This document shows positions 8,238 through 16,506 of a stretch of 64,000 bases of DNA, piece by piece (position 1 is the first letter of the stretch; each line of letters opens with the position of its first letter). The position numbers and the translations under genes were made by a program. The notes under the pieces are model-generated. The model worked only from the letters and a program-made list of their open reading frames with translations, was not told the DNA's origin and made no database searches. Source of the stretch: Aliiruegeria lutimaris (lineage in GTDB: Bacteria; Pseudomonadota; Alphaproteobacteria; Rhodobacterales; Rhodobacteraceae); the NCBI RefSeq assembly GCF_900099935.1, contig NZ_FNEK01000022.1:20920-84919 (forward strand). The letters run 5' to 3'.

Positions 8238-9425
8238 GTGTCAGACCTGACCATTTCTCGCAATGCCGAATTCCCGGACCCGTTGCGCATTGCCCGCGCG
8301 AAGGCCTCGCCCAATCTCGGCCCGCGGCTGCTGTTCTTTACCGGGGGCAGCGCGCTCAACGACATCTCCCGCAGCCTCAAGCGCTATACTCATAATTCGG
8401 TGCACCTGATCACACCGTTCGACTCCGGCGGTTCCTCGCGGGTTCTGCGCGACGCCTTCGACATGCCGGCGGTCGGCGATCTGCGTTCGCGCCTCATGGC
8501 GCTGGCGGATGAGACCGATCTGGGCCAGCCCGATATCTTCGCGCTCTTCTCACACCGCTTGCCGGTCGACGTGCCGCGACAACAGGCGGCCGCAGAATTC
8601 GAGGCGATCCTGCGGGCTGAACATCCGCTCATGCAGGCGATCTCGCTGCCGATGCAGACGCTGATCCTGCAGCAGTTGGAGAGCTTCGTCGAACACGCGA
8701 CCGGCGATTTCGACTTTCGCCGCGCCAGTATCGGCAACCTGATCCTGGCGGGCGGGTATTTCTCCTCCGGGCGCGAGCTGGAACCGGCGCTGTTCTTGAT
8801 GTCGAAAATGGTCCACGCACTCGGAACCGTGCAGGCGGTGGCGGATGTGAACCTGCATATCGGCGCCGAGTTACAGGACGGAGGCAGGATTATCGGCCAG
8901 AAGGAACTCACCGGGAAGGAAGCCGCGCCTCTCAGCCAGCCCATCCGCCGGATGTTCCTCTCCGATGGCAGGAACGAACTTCCCGCCGAGGCCGTGCGCC
9001 TGCCCGAGCGGAACCGTCTGCTGATCGAGCGGGCAGATCTGATCTGCTATCCTCCGGGCAGTCTATATTCCAGCGTCATCGCCAACCTGCTGCCGGCCGG
9101 TGTCGGGCAGGCCGTGGCCGCGCGTGGCGTGCCCAAGATCTATGTTCCCAGCCTCGGTGTGGACCCGGAATGCAACGGCTCGGGCCTCGGCGATCAGGTG
9201 GGGGTGTTGCTGTCCGCATTGCGGGCCGATGCCGGGGCTGATTGCCCATCGGAGCGGTTGATGAGCGCGGTGATCTGCGATCGAGGCCGGCTTGGAGCGC
9301 AGGAAGCGCAGGAGATCGAGGCCCGTCACGGGGTGCCCTGCATCGCCGCCGATCTGGCGCAGGAAGAGCGGGCCGATCGCTACGATCCGGTCCGGCTCTG
9401 TGATGCACTGATTTCGCTGTGCTGA
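8238..9425 (+). CDS. CofD-like protein, GAK system
   Basis: A 395-aa member of the CofD/YvcK-like fold. CofD transfers a phospholactyl-type group to a deazaflavin precursor, and YvcK-type relatives bind nucleotide sugars. Visible signatures are LLFFTGGSALNDISRSLK at about residues 34-51, the THNSVHLITPFDSGGSSR loop, GNLILAGGYF in the middle and CYPPGSLYSSVIANLLP near 275-290. These fit the CofD-related branch linked to the GAK neighbourhood. The start is GTG. It is divergently transcribed from the minus arm and followed after 15 bp by the phosphatase/NUDIX fusion. The substrate is unknown. Confidence 0.86.
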   Translation: MSDLTISRNAEFPDPLRIARAKASPNLGPRLLFFTGGSALNDISRSLKRYTHNSVHLITPFDSGGSSRVLRDAFDMPAVGDLRSRLMALADETDLGQPDIFALFSHRLPVDVPRQQAAAEFEAILRAEHPLMQAISLPMQTLILQQLESFVEHATGDFDFRRASIGNLILAGGYFSSGRELEPALFLMSKMVHALGTVQAVADVNLHIGAELQDGGRIIGQKELTGKEAAPLSQPIRRMFLSDGRNELPAEAVRLPERNRLLIERADLICYPPGSLYSSVIANLLPAGVGQAVAARGVPKIYVPSLGVDPECNGSGLGDQVGVLLSALRADAGADCPSERLMSAVICDRGRLGAQEAQEIEARHGVPCIAADLAQEERADRYDPVRLCDALISLC

Positions 9426-9440
9426 CCCCGGGGGCTGCCG

Positions 9441-10376
9441 ATGACCCGTGAACTCCTGCTGCTGCGAAACGGAAAGGCCGAGGCCACCCCACCCCGTGAG
9501 CTAAAGGATGGCGGCAAGCGGCAGGTTCAGCGCGTGGGCGTCTGGCTGCAGTCGCAGGGGTTGTTGCCGGATCATGTCCGTGCGGCCCCGAGTGAGCGCG
9601 CGAAGGTTTCGGCACAGAAGGCTCTCAAGGCGGGTGGGGCCAGCGCGGGGATCATCGCAAAGGACGCCCGCCTGAAGAGCCGTGCGCTCACGGATGTGCT
9701 TGCCTGCCTCGCCGATATTCCGGTGGAGGCAAGGCGTCCGATGATCGTGGCGCATCGGAAGCTGCTGGAGCGGCTCGCCCGCCACCTGAGCGGCGATGCG
9801 CGCCTGTGTCTGCCAACCGGAACGCTGCTGCGGCTGGCCCTGCCCGACGACTGGACGTCGCTTCCGGCCGGATGTGCCGAGATCCTGGAACTGCTGCACC
9901 CCGAGAGCCTGCCCGAACGGTTTCCCTTTCCCGGGCCGGGTGGTCCGGAATGGCGCGACAGGCCGGCCTATTACTATCGGCAATCGGCCGTGATCCCGTG
10001 GAGGCTGGAAGGGGACGCGCTGCGGATTCTCGTCATCACGTCGAGCAAGCGCAGTCATTGGGTCGTGCCCAAGGGTATCCACGAGCCCGGCCTGAGCGCG
10101 CAGGCTTCCGCCGCGCATGAGGCCGAGGAAGAAGCGGGCGTTTTGGGCGAGGTCGGCGAGGCGCCGCTGGGGGAATTCACGGTGGAAAAATGGGGCGGGG
10201 TCTGCCGGGTGTCCGTCTACCCGATGCGCGTGACGGAAATATTCGATCAGGAGACGTGGGAGGAAAGCCATCGCAGCCGCCTCTGGGTCTCGCCCGAAGA
10301 AGCCTTGCAGCATCTCAAACATGATGGTCTGAAGGAGATCGTCAGGCGTTTCGCGGATGCGTTTTCCGCGCGGTGA
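9441..10376 (+). CDS. Degenerate histidine-phosphatase domain fused to a NUDIX hydrolase
   Basis: A 311-aa two-domain protein. Residues 1-120 resemble a SixA-type histidine phosphatase, but the RHG motif reads LLRNGKAE: the phosphohistidine-forming His is Asn. The second-half His (IVAHRKLLERL) and an Arg (APSERAK) remain. Residues about 170-310 are a NUDIX domain with the box GIHEPGLSAQASAAHEAEEEAG (lacking the usual R before the EExxEE core) and an upstream VVPKG strand, most like the diadenosine/diphosphoinositol polyphosphate hydrolase group. Mycobacterial MutT1 has the same two domains in the opposite order. It follows the CofD-like gene by 15 bp, so it is probably part of the GAK plus arm. 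Confidence 0.78.
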   Translation: MTRELLLLRNGKAEATPPRELKDGGKRQVQRVGVWLQSQGLLPDHVRAAPSERAKVSAQKALKAGGASAGIIAKDARLKSRALTDVLACLADIPVEARRPMIVAHRKLLERLARHLSGDARLCLPTGTLLRLALPDDWTSLPAGCAEILELLHPESLPERFPFPGPGGPEWRDRPAYYYRQSAVIPWRLEGDALRILVITSSKRSHWVVPKGIHEPGLSAQASAAHEAEEEAGVLGEVGEAPLGEFTVEKWGGVCRVSVYPMRVTEIFDQETWEESHRSRLWVSPEEALQHLKHDGLKEIVRRFADAFSAR

Positions 10377-10458
10377 CGGGCACCCTGCGGCACGGCGGAA
10401 CCTGTTGGAATCGCGCCATTGGGTCCATGTTCGGACCGGCGGCCAGAGGAGGTGGAAG

Positions 10459-12135
10459 ATGGCAACGATGCGTCATGGCGGACAGATCCTGATCGACCAG
10501 CTCAAGCTGCGCGGTGTGCGCCGCGTGTTCTCCGTGCCGGGTGAGAGTTTTCTTGCCGCACTGGACGGGCTGCATGAGAGCGGGATCGAGAACATCGTCT
10601 GCCGGCACGAGGGCGGCGCTGCGATGATGGCCGAGGCGCATGGAAAGATGACCGGCACGCCCGGGATCCTCTTTGCGACCCGCGGCCCGGGCGCTACGAA
10701 CGCCTCCGCCGGTCTGCACGTCGCGCAGCAGGACTCGACACCGATGATTGCTTTCATTGGCCAGATCGCGCGCGGACACAAGGATCGCGAAGCCTTCCAG
10801 GAAGTCGATTTCCCGGCCTTCTTCTCGCCGCTGGTCAAATGGGCGGCGGAGATCCGGGATACCGAACGCCTGCCGGAATATATCGCCCGCGCGTGGAACG
10901 TTGCCTGTTCGGGGCGTCCCGGCCCGGTGGTGCTGAGCCTGCCCGAGGACATGCTCTCCGCGTCTGCCGAGGTGCCGGACCTTGCGCCGCCGCAACCCGC
11001 GCCGCGCGCCGACTACACCGCGTTTGCCGAAACCGTTCTCAAGCGCCTGCGCGGGGCGCTCCGGCCGCTGGTCGTGGTGGGCGGCTCCGGCTGGTCGCGG
11101 CAGGCCGCGCAGGATCTTCTGACCTTCGCCGAGACCGCGGACCTGCCCGTCGCCGCCACCTTCCGCCGGCAGGATTACATGGACAACCGGCATGACAATT
11201 ACGTGGGCGATCTCGGCGTGGGCATGAACCCGGCGCTCGGGCAGCGGTTGAAGAATGCCGATCTGGTCCTGGCCCTGGGAACCCGCCTCAGCGAAACCGC
11301 GACGGCGGGCTATACCCTGCTCGACCCGGTATCTCCCAGCCCGCGCCAGCGCCTGATCCATGTCCACCCGGACCCCGACGAGCTAGGCCGGGTACACCGC
11401 GCCGATATGGTTCTGGCGGCGCCGGTCGCCGATGTCTTGGAACACCTGGCCGCCAATGCGGTGCCGCTTGCCAATAGCCGTATCTGGACGTCCGAGGCTC
11501 GCGCCGACTATGAGATCTGGCAGAAGCCGCAGCCAAGCCCCGGCGCGTTGCAACAGGAACACATCGTCTCCTGGCTGTCCGCGAACCTTCCCCCGAATGC
11601 GATCCTGACCAATGGTGCCGGCAACTACGCCGCCTGGCTGCATCGCTATTTCCGCTTCAAGCGGTTCGGAACCCAACTCGCCCCCACTTCCGGTTCCATG
11701 GGCTACGGGCTGCCGGCGGCGATCTCGGCCAAGCTGGAACACCCTGACCGCACCGTCATCTGCATGGCGGGCGATGGCTGCCTGCAAATGACGGTCAATG
11801 AGCTGTCCACGGCGGCCCAATATGGCGCGGCGGTGATCGTGCTCGCGTTCAACAATGGCCGTTACGGAACGATCCGCGCCCATCAGGAGCGCAAATATCC
11901 CGGCCGGGTCAGCGGGACGGAGTTGTTCGTGCCTGAGCTTCCGGCATTGGCGCGGGCCTATGGCGGCTGGGGCGCCACGTTGACCCGCAACGAGGAATTC
12001 CCCGAAGCCTTCGCCGAGGCGCAGGCCGCCGGCACGCTCGCCATTCTAGACCTGCGTCTCGACCCGCAGGCCCTCTCGCCCTCGATGACCCTCGACCGGG
12101 CCCGCGCACTCGGTCAGGAGCGCAATGCTGGCTGA
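10459..12135 (+). CDS. Thiamine-diphosphate-dependent enzyme, acetolactate-synthase large-subunit-like
   Basis: A 558-aa ThDP enzyme of the acetohydroxyacid synthase/oxalyl-CoA decarboxylase-like family. The N-terminal PYR domain carries the cofactor-activating Glu in CRHEGGAAMMAEA (near residue 50). The central domain and C-terminal PP domain carry the ThDP/Mg motif AGDGCLQMTVNELSTA...FNNGRYGTI starting near residue 436. The start follows a strong AGGAGGTGGA ribosome-binding site; the frame is open 34 codons further upstream without family similarity. No small regulatory subunit (ilvN-like) is adjacent, so branched-chain amino acid synthesis is not implied and the substrate is open. It follows the GAK plus arm after 82 bp on the same strand. 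Confidence 0.82.
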   Translation: MATMRHGGQILIDQLKLRGVRRVFSVPGESFLAALDGLHESGIENIVCRHEGGAAMMAEAHGKMTGTPGILFATRGPGATNASAGLHVAQQDSTPMIAFIGQIARGHKDREAFQEVDFPAFFSPLVKWAAEIRDTERLPEYIARAWNVACSGRPGPVVLSLPEDMLSASAEVPDLAPPQPAPRADYTAFAETVLKRLRGALRPLVVVGGSGWSRQAAQDLLTFAETADLPVAATFRRQDYMDNRHDNYVGDLGVGMNPALGQRLKNADLVLALGTRLSETATAGYTLLDPVSPSPRQRLIHVHPDPDELGRVHRADMVLAAPVADVLEHLAANAVPLANSRIWTSEARADYEIWQKPQPSPGALQQEHIVSWLSANLPPNAILTNGAGNYAAWLHRYFRFKRFGTQLAPTSGSMGYGLPAAISAKLEHPDRTVICMAGDGCLQMTVNELSTAAQYGAAVIVLAFNNGRYGTIRAHQERKYPGRVSGTELFVPELPALARAYGGWGATLTRNEEFPEAFAEAQAAGTLAILDLRLDPQALSPSMTLDRARALGQERNAG

Positions 12136-12141
12136 GCTGGT

Positions 12142-12564
12142 TCAGCCGCAGGAGATCTGCGTGATCCGGCCATTCCCGTCCGTGTAGAAATTCACCCGCA
12201 TGGGGTTGTATTCCTGCGTAACGATATCGGTTATCGCGACGACCCGGTGGGGCACCGACAGGCCGGCCGCCGAAACATCGGTCGCGGTCAGCCCGCGATA
12301 TTGCTGGTAGTTCTCCAGCTTGCAGGTATCGGGCAGCCGCTCGGTCAGCCCATCGGCGCCACCTTCGATAGTCTGATCGTAGGGATCTTCCTCGATCGCC
12401 TCGACTCCGGCACCGAAGGTCGGGCTCGTCGCGCTTTCGTTGAGCGGTGTCGCCGTCACGGGATCGGACATGAACATGTCTTCGCTGATCGGATCGTTCG
12501 TGCTGCTTTCGCAACCTGCCAGCGCCGCCAGCGAAATTGCCATGACCAGAATTCTCGTCTTCAT
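12142..12564 (-). CDS. I78-family peptidase inhibitor, lipoprotein
   Basis: A 140-aa predicted lipoprotein. The signal peptide ends in a lipobox (SLAALAGC, Cys near residue 18), followed by an acidic linker. The C-terminal 60 residues match the I78 serine-protease-inhibitor family: DTCKLENYQQYRG, PHRVVAITDIVTQEYNPMRVNFYTD and the terminal ISCG cysteine, which likely forms a disulfide with the first Cys. It converges with the ThDP-enzyme gene, leaving only 6 bp, and lies divergent from adhC. Probably protects the cell envelope from host or environmental proteases (family-level inference). Confidence 0.85.
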   Translation of the reverse strand: MKTRILVMAISLAALAGCESSTNDPISEDMFMSDPVTATPLNESATSPTFGAGVEAIEEDPYDQTIEGGADGLTERLPDTCKLENYQQYRGLTATDVSAAGLSVPHRVVAITDIVTQEYNPMRVNFYTDGNGRITQISCG

Positions 12565-12636
12565 AACTTCCTCGCAGTTGCAAATCGAAGGCGCATCGCC
12601 CACGGTTTGGTCGCAGTCTAACGAGAGGAAACGGCA

Positions 12637-13749
12637 ATGAAAACGCGCGCCGCTGTGGCAATTGAAGCGGGAAAACCCCTCGAAATCATGGAAGTCAACC
12701 TGGAAGGGCCAAAAACCGGCGAGGTTTTGGTGGAAATCAAGGCCACGGGCATTTGCCACACGGACGAATTCACCTTGTCAGGGGCCGATCCGGAAGGCCT
12801 GTTTCCGGCGATTCTCGGCCATGAAGGCGCGGGCGTGGTTCTCGAATGCGGCCCCGGGGTGACCTCGCTCAAACCCGGCGACCACGTGATCCCGCTTTAC
12901 ACGCCCGAATGCCGGGAATGCGAGTACTGCCTCAACCCCAAGACCAATCTCTGCCAGTCAATCCGCGCGACCCAGGGCCAGGGACTGATGCCCGACGGCA
13001 CCTCGCGTTTCTCCACCCTCGATGGCGATCCGATCCTGCATTACATGGGTTGCTCGACCTTCTCGAACCACACCGTCCTGCCGGAGATCGCGCTGGCCAA
13101 GGTCAACCCGGACGCGCCTTTCGACAAGATCTGCTATATTGGCTGCGGCGTGACCACCGGCATCGGGGCGGTAATCAACACGGCAAAGGCCGAAATCGGT
13201 TGCCGGGCTATCGTATTCGGCTTGGGCGGCATCGGCCTGAACGTCATCCAGGGGCTTCGTCTGGCCGGGGCCGACCAGATTGTCGGCGTTGACATCAATC
13301 CTTCGAAAGTCGAGATGGCCACGCGCTTCGGCATGACCGATTTCGTCAACCCGGCCGAAGTTGAAGGCGACCTCGTCCCCTATCTCGTCAATCTCACGGG
13401 CGGCGGTGCCGATTACACCTTCGATGCCACCGGCAACGTGAATGTCATGCGCGCCGCGCTCGAATCGGCGCATAAGGGCTGGGGCGAATCGATCATCATC
13501 GGCGTTGCTCCCGCCGGTGCCGAAATCTCCACGCGTCCCTTCCAACTCGTAACCGGCCGCGTCTGGCGCGGTACGGCCTTCGGAGGTGCGCGTGGTCGGA
13601 CGGACGTGCCGAAGATCGTCGACTGGTACATGCAGGGCAAGATCGAGATCGACCCGATGATCACCCACATGCTGAGCCTTGACGAAATCAACAAGGGGTT
13701 CGATCTGATGCATGCCGGCGAGAGCATCCGCTCCGTCGTCGTCTACTGA
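12637..13749 (+). CDS. adhC: S-(hydroxymethyl)glutathione dehydrogenase / class III alcohol dehydrogenase
   Basis: Oxidises S-hydroxymethylglutathione, formed from formaldehyde and glutathione, to S-formylglutathione with NAD. The 370-aa length is standard. Catalytic zinc ligands are seen in GICHTDE (near residue 39), GHEGAG (near 61) and GCGVTTG (near 169). The structural zinc cysteines are in ECRECEYC and NLC, and the NAD-binding [13 protein letters not shown] lies near 190. A GAGAGGAAACGG ribosome-binding site precedes the ATG. The partner esterase fghA lies 2.8 kb downstream on the same strand, so the two steps of formaldehyde detoxification are both in this region but not in one operon. 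Confidence 0.95.
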   Translation: MKTRAAVAIEAGKPLEIMEVNLEGPKTGEVLVEIKATGICHTDEFTLSGADPEGLFPAILGHEGAGVVLECGPGVTSLKPGDHVIPLYTPECRECEYCLNPKTNLCQSIRATQGQGLMPDGTSRFSTLDGDPILHYMGCSTFSNHTVLPEIALAKVNPDAPFDKICYIGCGVTTGIGAVINTAKAEIGCRAIVFGLGGIGLNVIQGLRLAGADQIVGVDINPSKVEMATRFGMTDFVNPAEVEGDLVPYLVNLTGGGADYTFDATGNVNVMRAALESAHKGWGESIIIGVAPAGAEISTRPFQLVTGRVWRGTAFGGARGRTDVPKIVDWYMQGKIEIDPMITHMLSLDEINKGFDLMHAGESIRSVVVY

Positions 13750-13785
13750 CTAGAAGTATCCCGGGGGTCCGGGGGCACTCAGCCC
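13747..13785 (-). repeat. Degenerate, truncated copy of the three-hairpin repeat
   Basis: Read on the minus strand this segment resembles the first half of the copies near 14.6 and 22.0 kb: a GCCCCCGGACCCCCGGGATA stretch and then a changed TTCTAGTCAG arm. The right arm and the GATCC hairpin are absent. It sits directly after adhC and before the NYN gene. Confidence 0.5.
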
Positions 13786-13814
13786 TCGGTCCTCCGCTAC
13801 CAACCGGAGCCCAC

Positions 13815-14534
13815 ATGCCCGATCAACGCCCTCTCCTCGCCATCCTCATCGACGCCGACAACACCTCCCCCCAGAACGCGAAAGCAATCTTCGACGAGAT
13901 CGCCGCCTATGGCGAAGCCTCCGTCCGCCGCGTCTATGGCGATTTTTCCTCGCCTCAGATGAAAGGCTGGTCCAAGGTCCAGGCGGAGTACGGCCTCGTT
14001 CCCTTCCACCAGCCTGCCAACACCGTTGGCAAGAACGCCTCCGACATCGCGCTGGTCATCGACGCGATGGACCTGCTGCATACGGGCCGGTTCGATGGCT
14101 TCGTCCTCGTTTCCTCCGATAGCGACTTCACCCGGCTGGCCAGCCGCATCCGCGAACAAGGGCTCGATGTCTACGGCATCGGCCGGCAAAAGACGCCACA
14201 AGCTTTCCGTCAGGCCTGCAAGCGTTTTATCTTTATCGAAAATATCTCCGGTTCCGAACCGGATACGGCCGAGAAAACGTCCCGGTCAGCGCCCGCAAAG
14301 TCGCATCCGCTCACCGAGGCACGTGATCTCATTCTCAAGGCGATGGACGGGATCGATCAGGATGACGACTGGTATACGCTTGGCCAGCTTGGCCAGTTCA
14401 TGACCGCTGCCAATCCCGATTTCGACACCCGAACCTATGGCAAGAAAAAACTCTCCGAGTTGGTCCAGGCGATCAAGATATTCGAGACCCGCCGCAGCCC
14501 CTCCAATCAGCTCCAGGTGCGCCGGCTGGACTAG
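13815..14534 (+). CDS. NYN-domain protein (PIN-like nuclease fold) with OST-HTH/LOTUS-like C-terminus
   Basis: A 239-aa protein of the LabA/NYN family, predicted RNase or RNA-binding. The NYN domain (about 1-145) keeps the acidic residues of the fold: ILIDADNT near residue 12, ASDIALVIDAMD near 77 and VSSDSDFTRLASRIREQG near 97. The C-terminal 75 residues form a helical OST-HTH-like unit (DDWYTLGQLGQFM...TYGKKKLSELVQ) typical of RNA-binding LOTUS modules. Transcribed with no obvious partner; it ends before a repeat copy and the convergent TetR gene. Confidence 0.85.
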   Translation: MPDQRPLLAILIDADNTSPQNAKAIFDEIAAYGEASVRRVYGDFSSPQMKGWSKVQAEYGLVPFHQPANTVGKNASDIALVIDAMDLLHTGRFDGFVLVSSDSDFTRLASRIREQGLDVYGIGRQKTPQAFRQACKRFIFIENISGSEPDTAEKTSRSAPAKSHPLTEARDLILKAMDGIDQDDDWYTLGQLGQFMTAANPDFDTRTYGKKKLSELVQAIKIFETRRSPSNQLQVRRLD

Positions 14535-14601
14535 TTGATGGGACGGGGAGCAGACGGAATTGCCGAGCCAGCGGACATCCGATCAGTTTCTTGGGTGAAG
14601 A

Positions 14602-14715
14602 TTGGGGGCGCTGCCCCCAAAACCCCGGGATATTTCCGGTCAGAAGAAGAGAGGTAACAAGACAGACTTCTTCTGACAGAAAATATCCCCGCCGGAGGCG
14701 CGATCCATCGGATCG
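14602..14715 (+). repeat. Three-hairpin intergenic repeat, copy 2
   Basis: Three consecutive inverted repeats: TTGGGGGC/GCCCCCAA with a 3-nt loop (14602-14620), a 23-bp arm pair with two mismatches (14627-14649 with 67-89 of the same block) and CGATCC-ATC-GGATCG (14701-14715). It lies between convergent genes (NYN and TetR), consistent with a bidirectional terminator or a REP-like mobile repeat. Confidence 0.85.
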
Positions 14716-14812
14716 CTTTCGCGCTCTGGGCGCGTGCCTTCGAATGTCGGTTCTTTCAGAGCCTGTCTCGGCAAGTCGCGTCTCTTTATGTATCTGCGAA
14801 AAGCGGTCAGCC

Positions 14813-15430
14813 TCACACCCCGTAGCGCGCCAGGAACATCGCCACCGCGCCATTCGCGACCCGCGCCTTCTCGGCTTCGGTGACGTCCCGGCAAAGCCCC
14901 ATCAGAAGCTTGGGATGAAGGTCTACCTTGCACAGTTCGGTGAACTGGTCGGCGGCAAGCTCGGGGTCCTCGATACGCAAGGTTCCGCGGGCATTCGCCT
15001 CGCGGAAATACTCGATCAGCACCGCGCGCGACTTGGCCGGCCCGCCTTCCCAGAATTCGCGGCCCAGATCGGGAAAGCGTTCGGACTCGGCCACGACGAT
15101 GCGGAAGACCGCCCGCCCGAATTCCGACAGGTAGAAGCCCATCATCCGTTTGGCCGCGCCGCGCAGGACCTCCTCTGGCGGCAAATCGGGGTTGATGCTC
15201 TGGATGCATTCCTCGGCCTGCCGCTGGCACTGGCCGGTCGCCACTTCCATGAAAAGCAGCCGTTTGTCGGAGAAATAGCTATAGAGCGTCGCCTTGGAGA
15301 CACCTGCCGCACGCGCGATATCATCGACGCTCGCGCCTTCGAACCCGTCGCGCATGAACACCTGTTGCGCCCCTTCGAGCACTTGGTCGAATTTGCGCCC
15401 ACGCTTGATCAGTCCGGGTTCGGCATTCAT
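14813..15430 (-). CDS. TetR/AcrR family transcriptional regulator
   Basis: A 205-aa one-component regulator. The N-terminal helix-turn-helix is clear: VLEGAQQVFMRDGFEGASVDDIARAAGVSKATLYSYFSDKRLLFMEV (about residues 17-62). The C-terminal ligand domain is of the AcrR-C type. It is divergent from the AEC transporter with a 93-bp shared region that contains a partial palindrome (15450-15462). It probably represses itself and perhaps the neighbouring transporter, which is inferred from layout. Confidence 0.9.
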   Translation of the reverse strand: MNAEPGLIKRGRKFDQVLEGAQQVFMRDGFEGASVDDIARAAGVSKATLYSYFSDKRLLFMEVATGQCQRQAEECIQSINPDLPPEEVLRGAAKRMMGFYLSEFGRAVFRIVVAESERFPDLGREFWEGGPAKSRAVLIEYFREANARGTLRIEDPELAADQFTELCKVDLHPKLLMGLCRDVTEAEKARVANGAVAMFLARYGV

Positions 15431-15447
15431 TTGGATTCCTCCTTCTG

Positions 15448-15466
15448 CATATGTAAACCATACAGT
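15448..15466. promoter_or_regulatory. Candidate TetR operator / promoter in the TetR-AEC divergent region
   Basis: TATG and CATA half-sites face each other around a short A-rich centre (15450-15462), 20-32 bp upstream of the TetR start codon. The segment is a plausible autoregulatory site overlapping the promoter. No binding data can be inferred. Confidence 0.3.
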
Positions 15467-15523
15467 TCAGTTCATGCAAGTTTTCCGAATGACGCCGCCG
15501 AAAGCTCGTGCTAGGCGCGAAGA

Positions 15524-16447
15524 ATGTTGTCTGTCCTTATCAAGACCCTGCCCTTCTTCGGCCTGATCGCGACCGGTTATCTTGCCGGCCGCACGCGGTT
15601 CTTTACCGACGAGGCAACCGCATATCTGACCAAATTCGTGTTCTACTTCGCGCTCTCGGCGATGCTCTTTCGATTCTCGGCAAACCTGTCGCTGTCGGAA
15701 GTGATAAGCTGGCCCTATATCTGGGCCTATCTGAGCGGCACTTCGATGCTCTACGCATTCGCCATTCTCATTGCGCGTTTGCGCGGGCTGGCCTGGGACG
15801 AATGTGCGGTGGAGGCGCAATGCGCGGTGATCGGCAATGCGGGCTTTCTCGGCGTGCCGATGCTGACGCTGCTGCTGGGCCCGGAAGCCATCGGGCCAGT
15901 CATGATGGTGCTGGCGGTGGACCTGTTGGTTTTCAGTTCGATGATCGTCATCGTCATTACCGGATCGCGCGACGGACGGATCGCGCCCGGAGTGCTGATC
16001 TCGGTGGGGCGCGGGCTGACGCGCAACCCGATGATCGTTTCCATCGGTGCGGGTTTTGCCTGGTCGGCGCTGCAATTGCCGATCCCGGTGCCGATGAACG
16101 AGTTCCTCGACCTGATGGGCGCGGCGGCGACGCCCTGCGCGCTTTTTGCCATTGGCGCTTCGCTCGCATCCAAGAATGCCGAGCGGCTGTCGGTGGCTGT
16201 GTGGCTCTCCTCGGCCAAGCTTCTTCTGCACCCGGCGATGATCGCTGTCATGGCGTTGCTGGTCTTCCCGGTCGAACCTTACGCGGCGGGTGTGATGATT
16301 GCCTGCGCGTCGCTGCCCGTCGCGGGCAATGTCTATATCCTCGCCCGCCACTATGGCGTGGCGCCTCAACGGGTCTCCACCGCGATCCTGGTCTCCACCG
16401 CCGCATCCGTGCTGACGGTTTCGACCGTGATCGCCTGGGTCGGTTGA
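15524..16447 (+). CDS. AEC (auxin efflux carrier) family transporter
   Basis: A 307-aa integral membrane protein of the AEC/BART group with about ten hydrophobic segments in two five-helix halves. The first half includes FFGLIATGYLAGR and CAVIGNAGFLGVPML, the conserved NxGFLG(V/I)P loop. The second half includes LMGAAATPCALFAIGASLA and the C-terminal ASLPVAGNVYILARHYG. Bacterial members export or import organic acids or amino acid derivatives; the substrate is not predictable here. It is divergent from a TetR regulator, a common arrangement for exporters. Confidence 0.88.
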   Translation: MLSVLIKTLPFFGLIATGYLAGRTRFFTDEATAYLTKFVFYFALSAMLFRFSANLSLSEVISWPYIWAYLSGTSMLYAFAILIARLRGLAWDECAVEAQCAVIGNAGFLGVPMLTLLLGPEAIGPVMMVLAVDLLVFSSMIVIVITGSRDGRIAPGVLISVGRGLTRNPMIVSIGAGFAWSALQLPIPVPMNEFLDLMGAAATPCALFAIGASLASKNAERLSVAVWLSSAKLLLHPAMIAVMALLVFPVEPYAAGVMIACASLPVAGNVYILARHYGVAPQRVSTAILVSTAASVLTVSTVIAWVG

Positions 16448-16506
16448 CAGGGTTGTCCGGCGCGCCACCGCAGGCTACGCCTAGCGAAACGCAGGAGGAG
16501 CTTGCC

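Noticed and set aside
10459..12135. Biosynthetic ilvB/ilvI of branched-chain amino acids
   Set aside because: No ilvN/ilvH or ilvC neighbour, and the similarity is only to the broad ThDP family.
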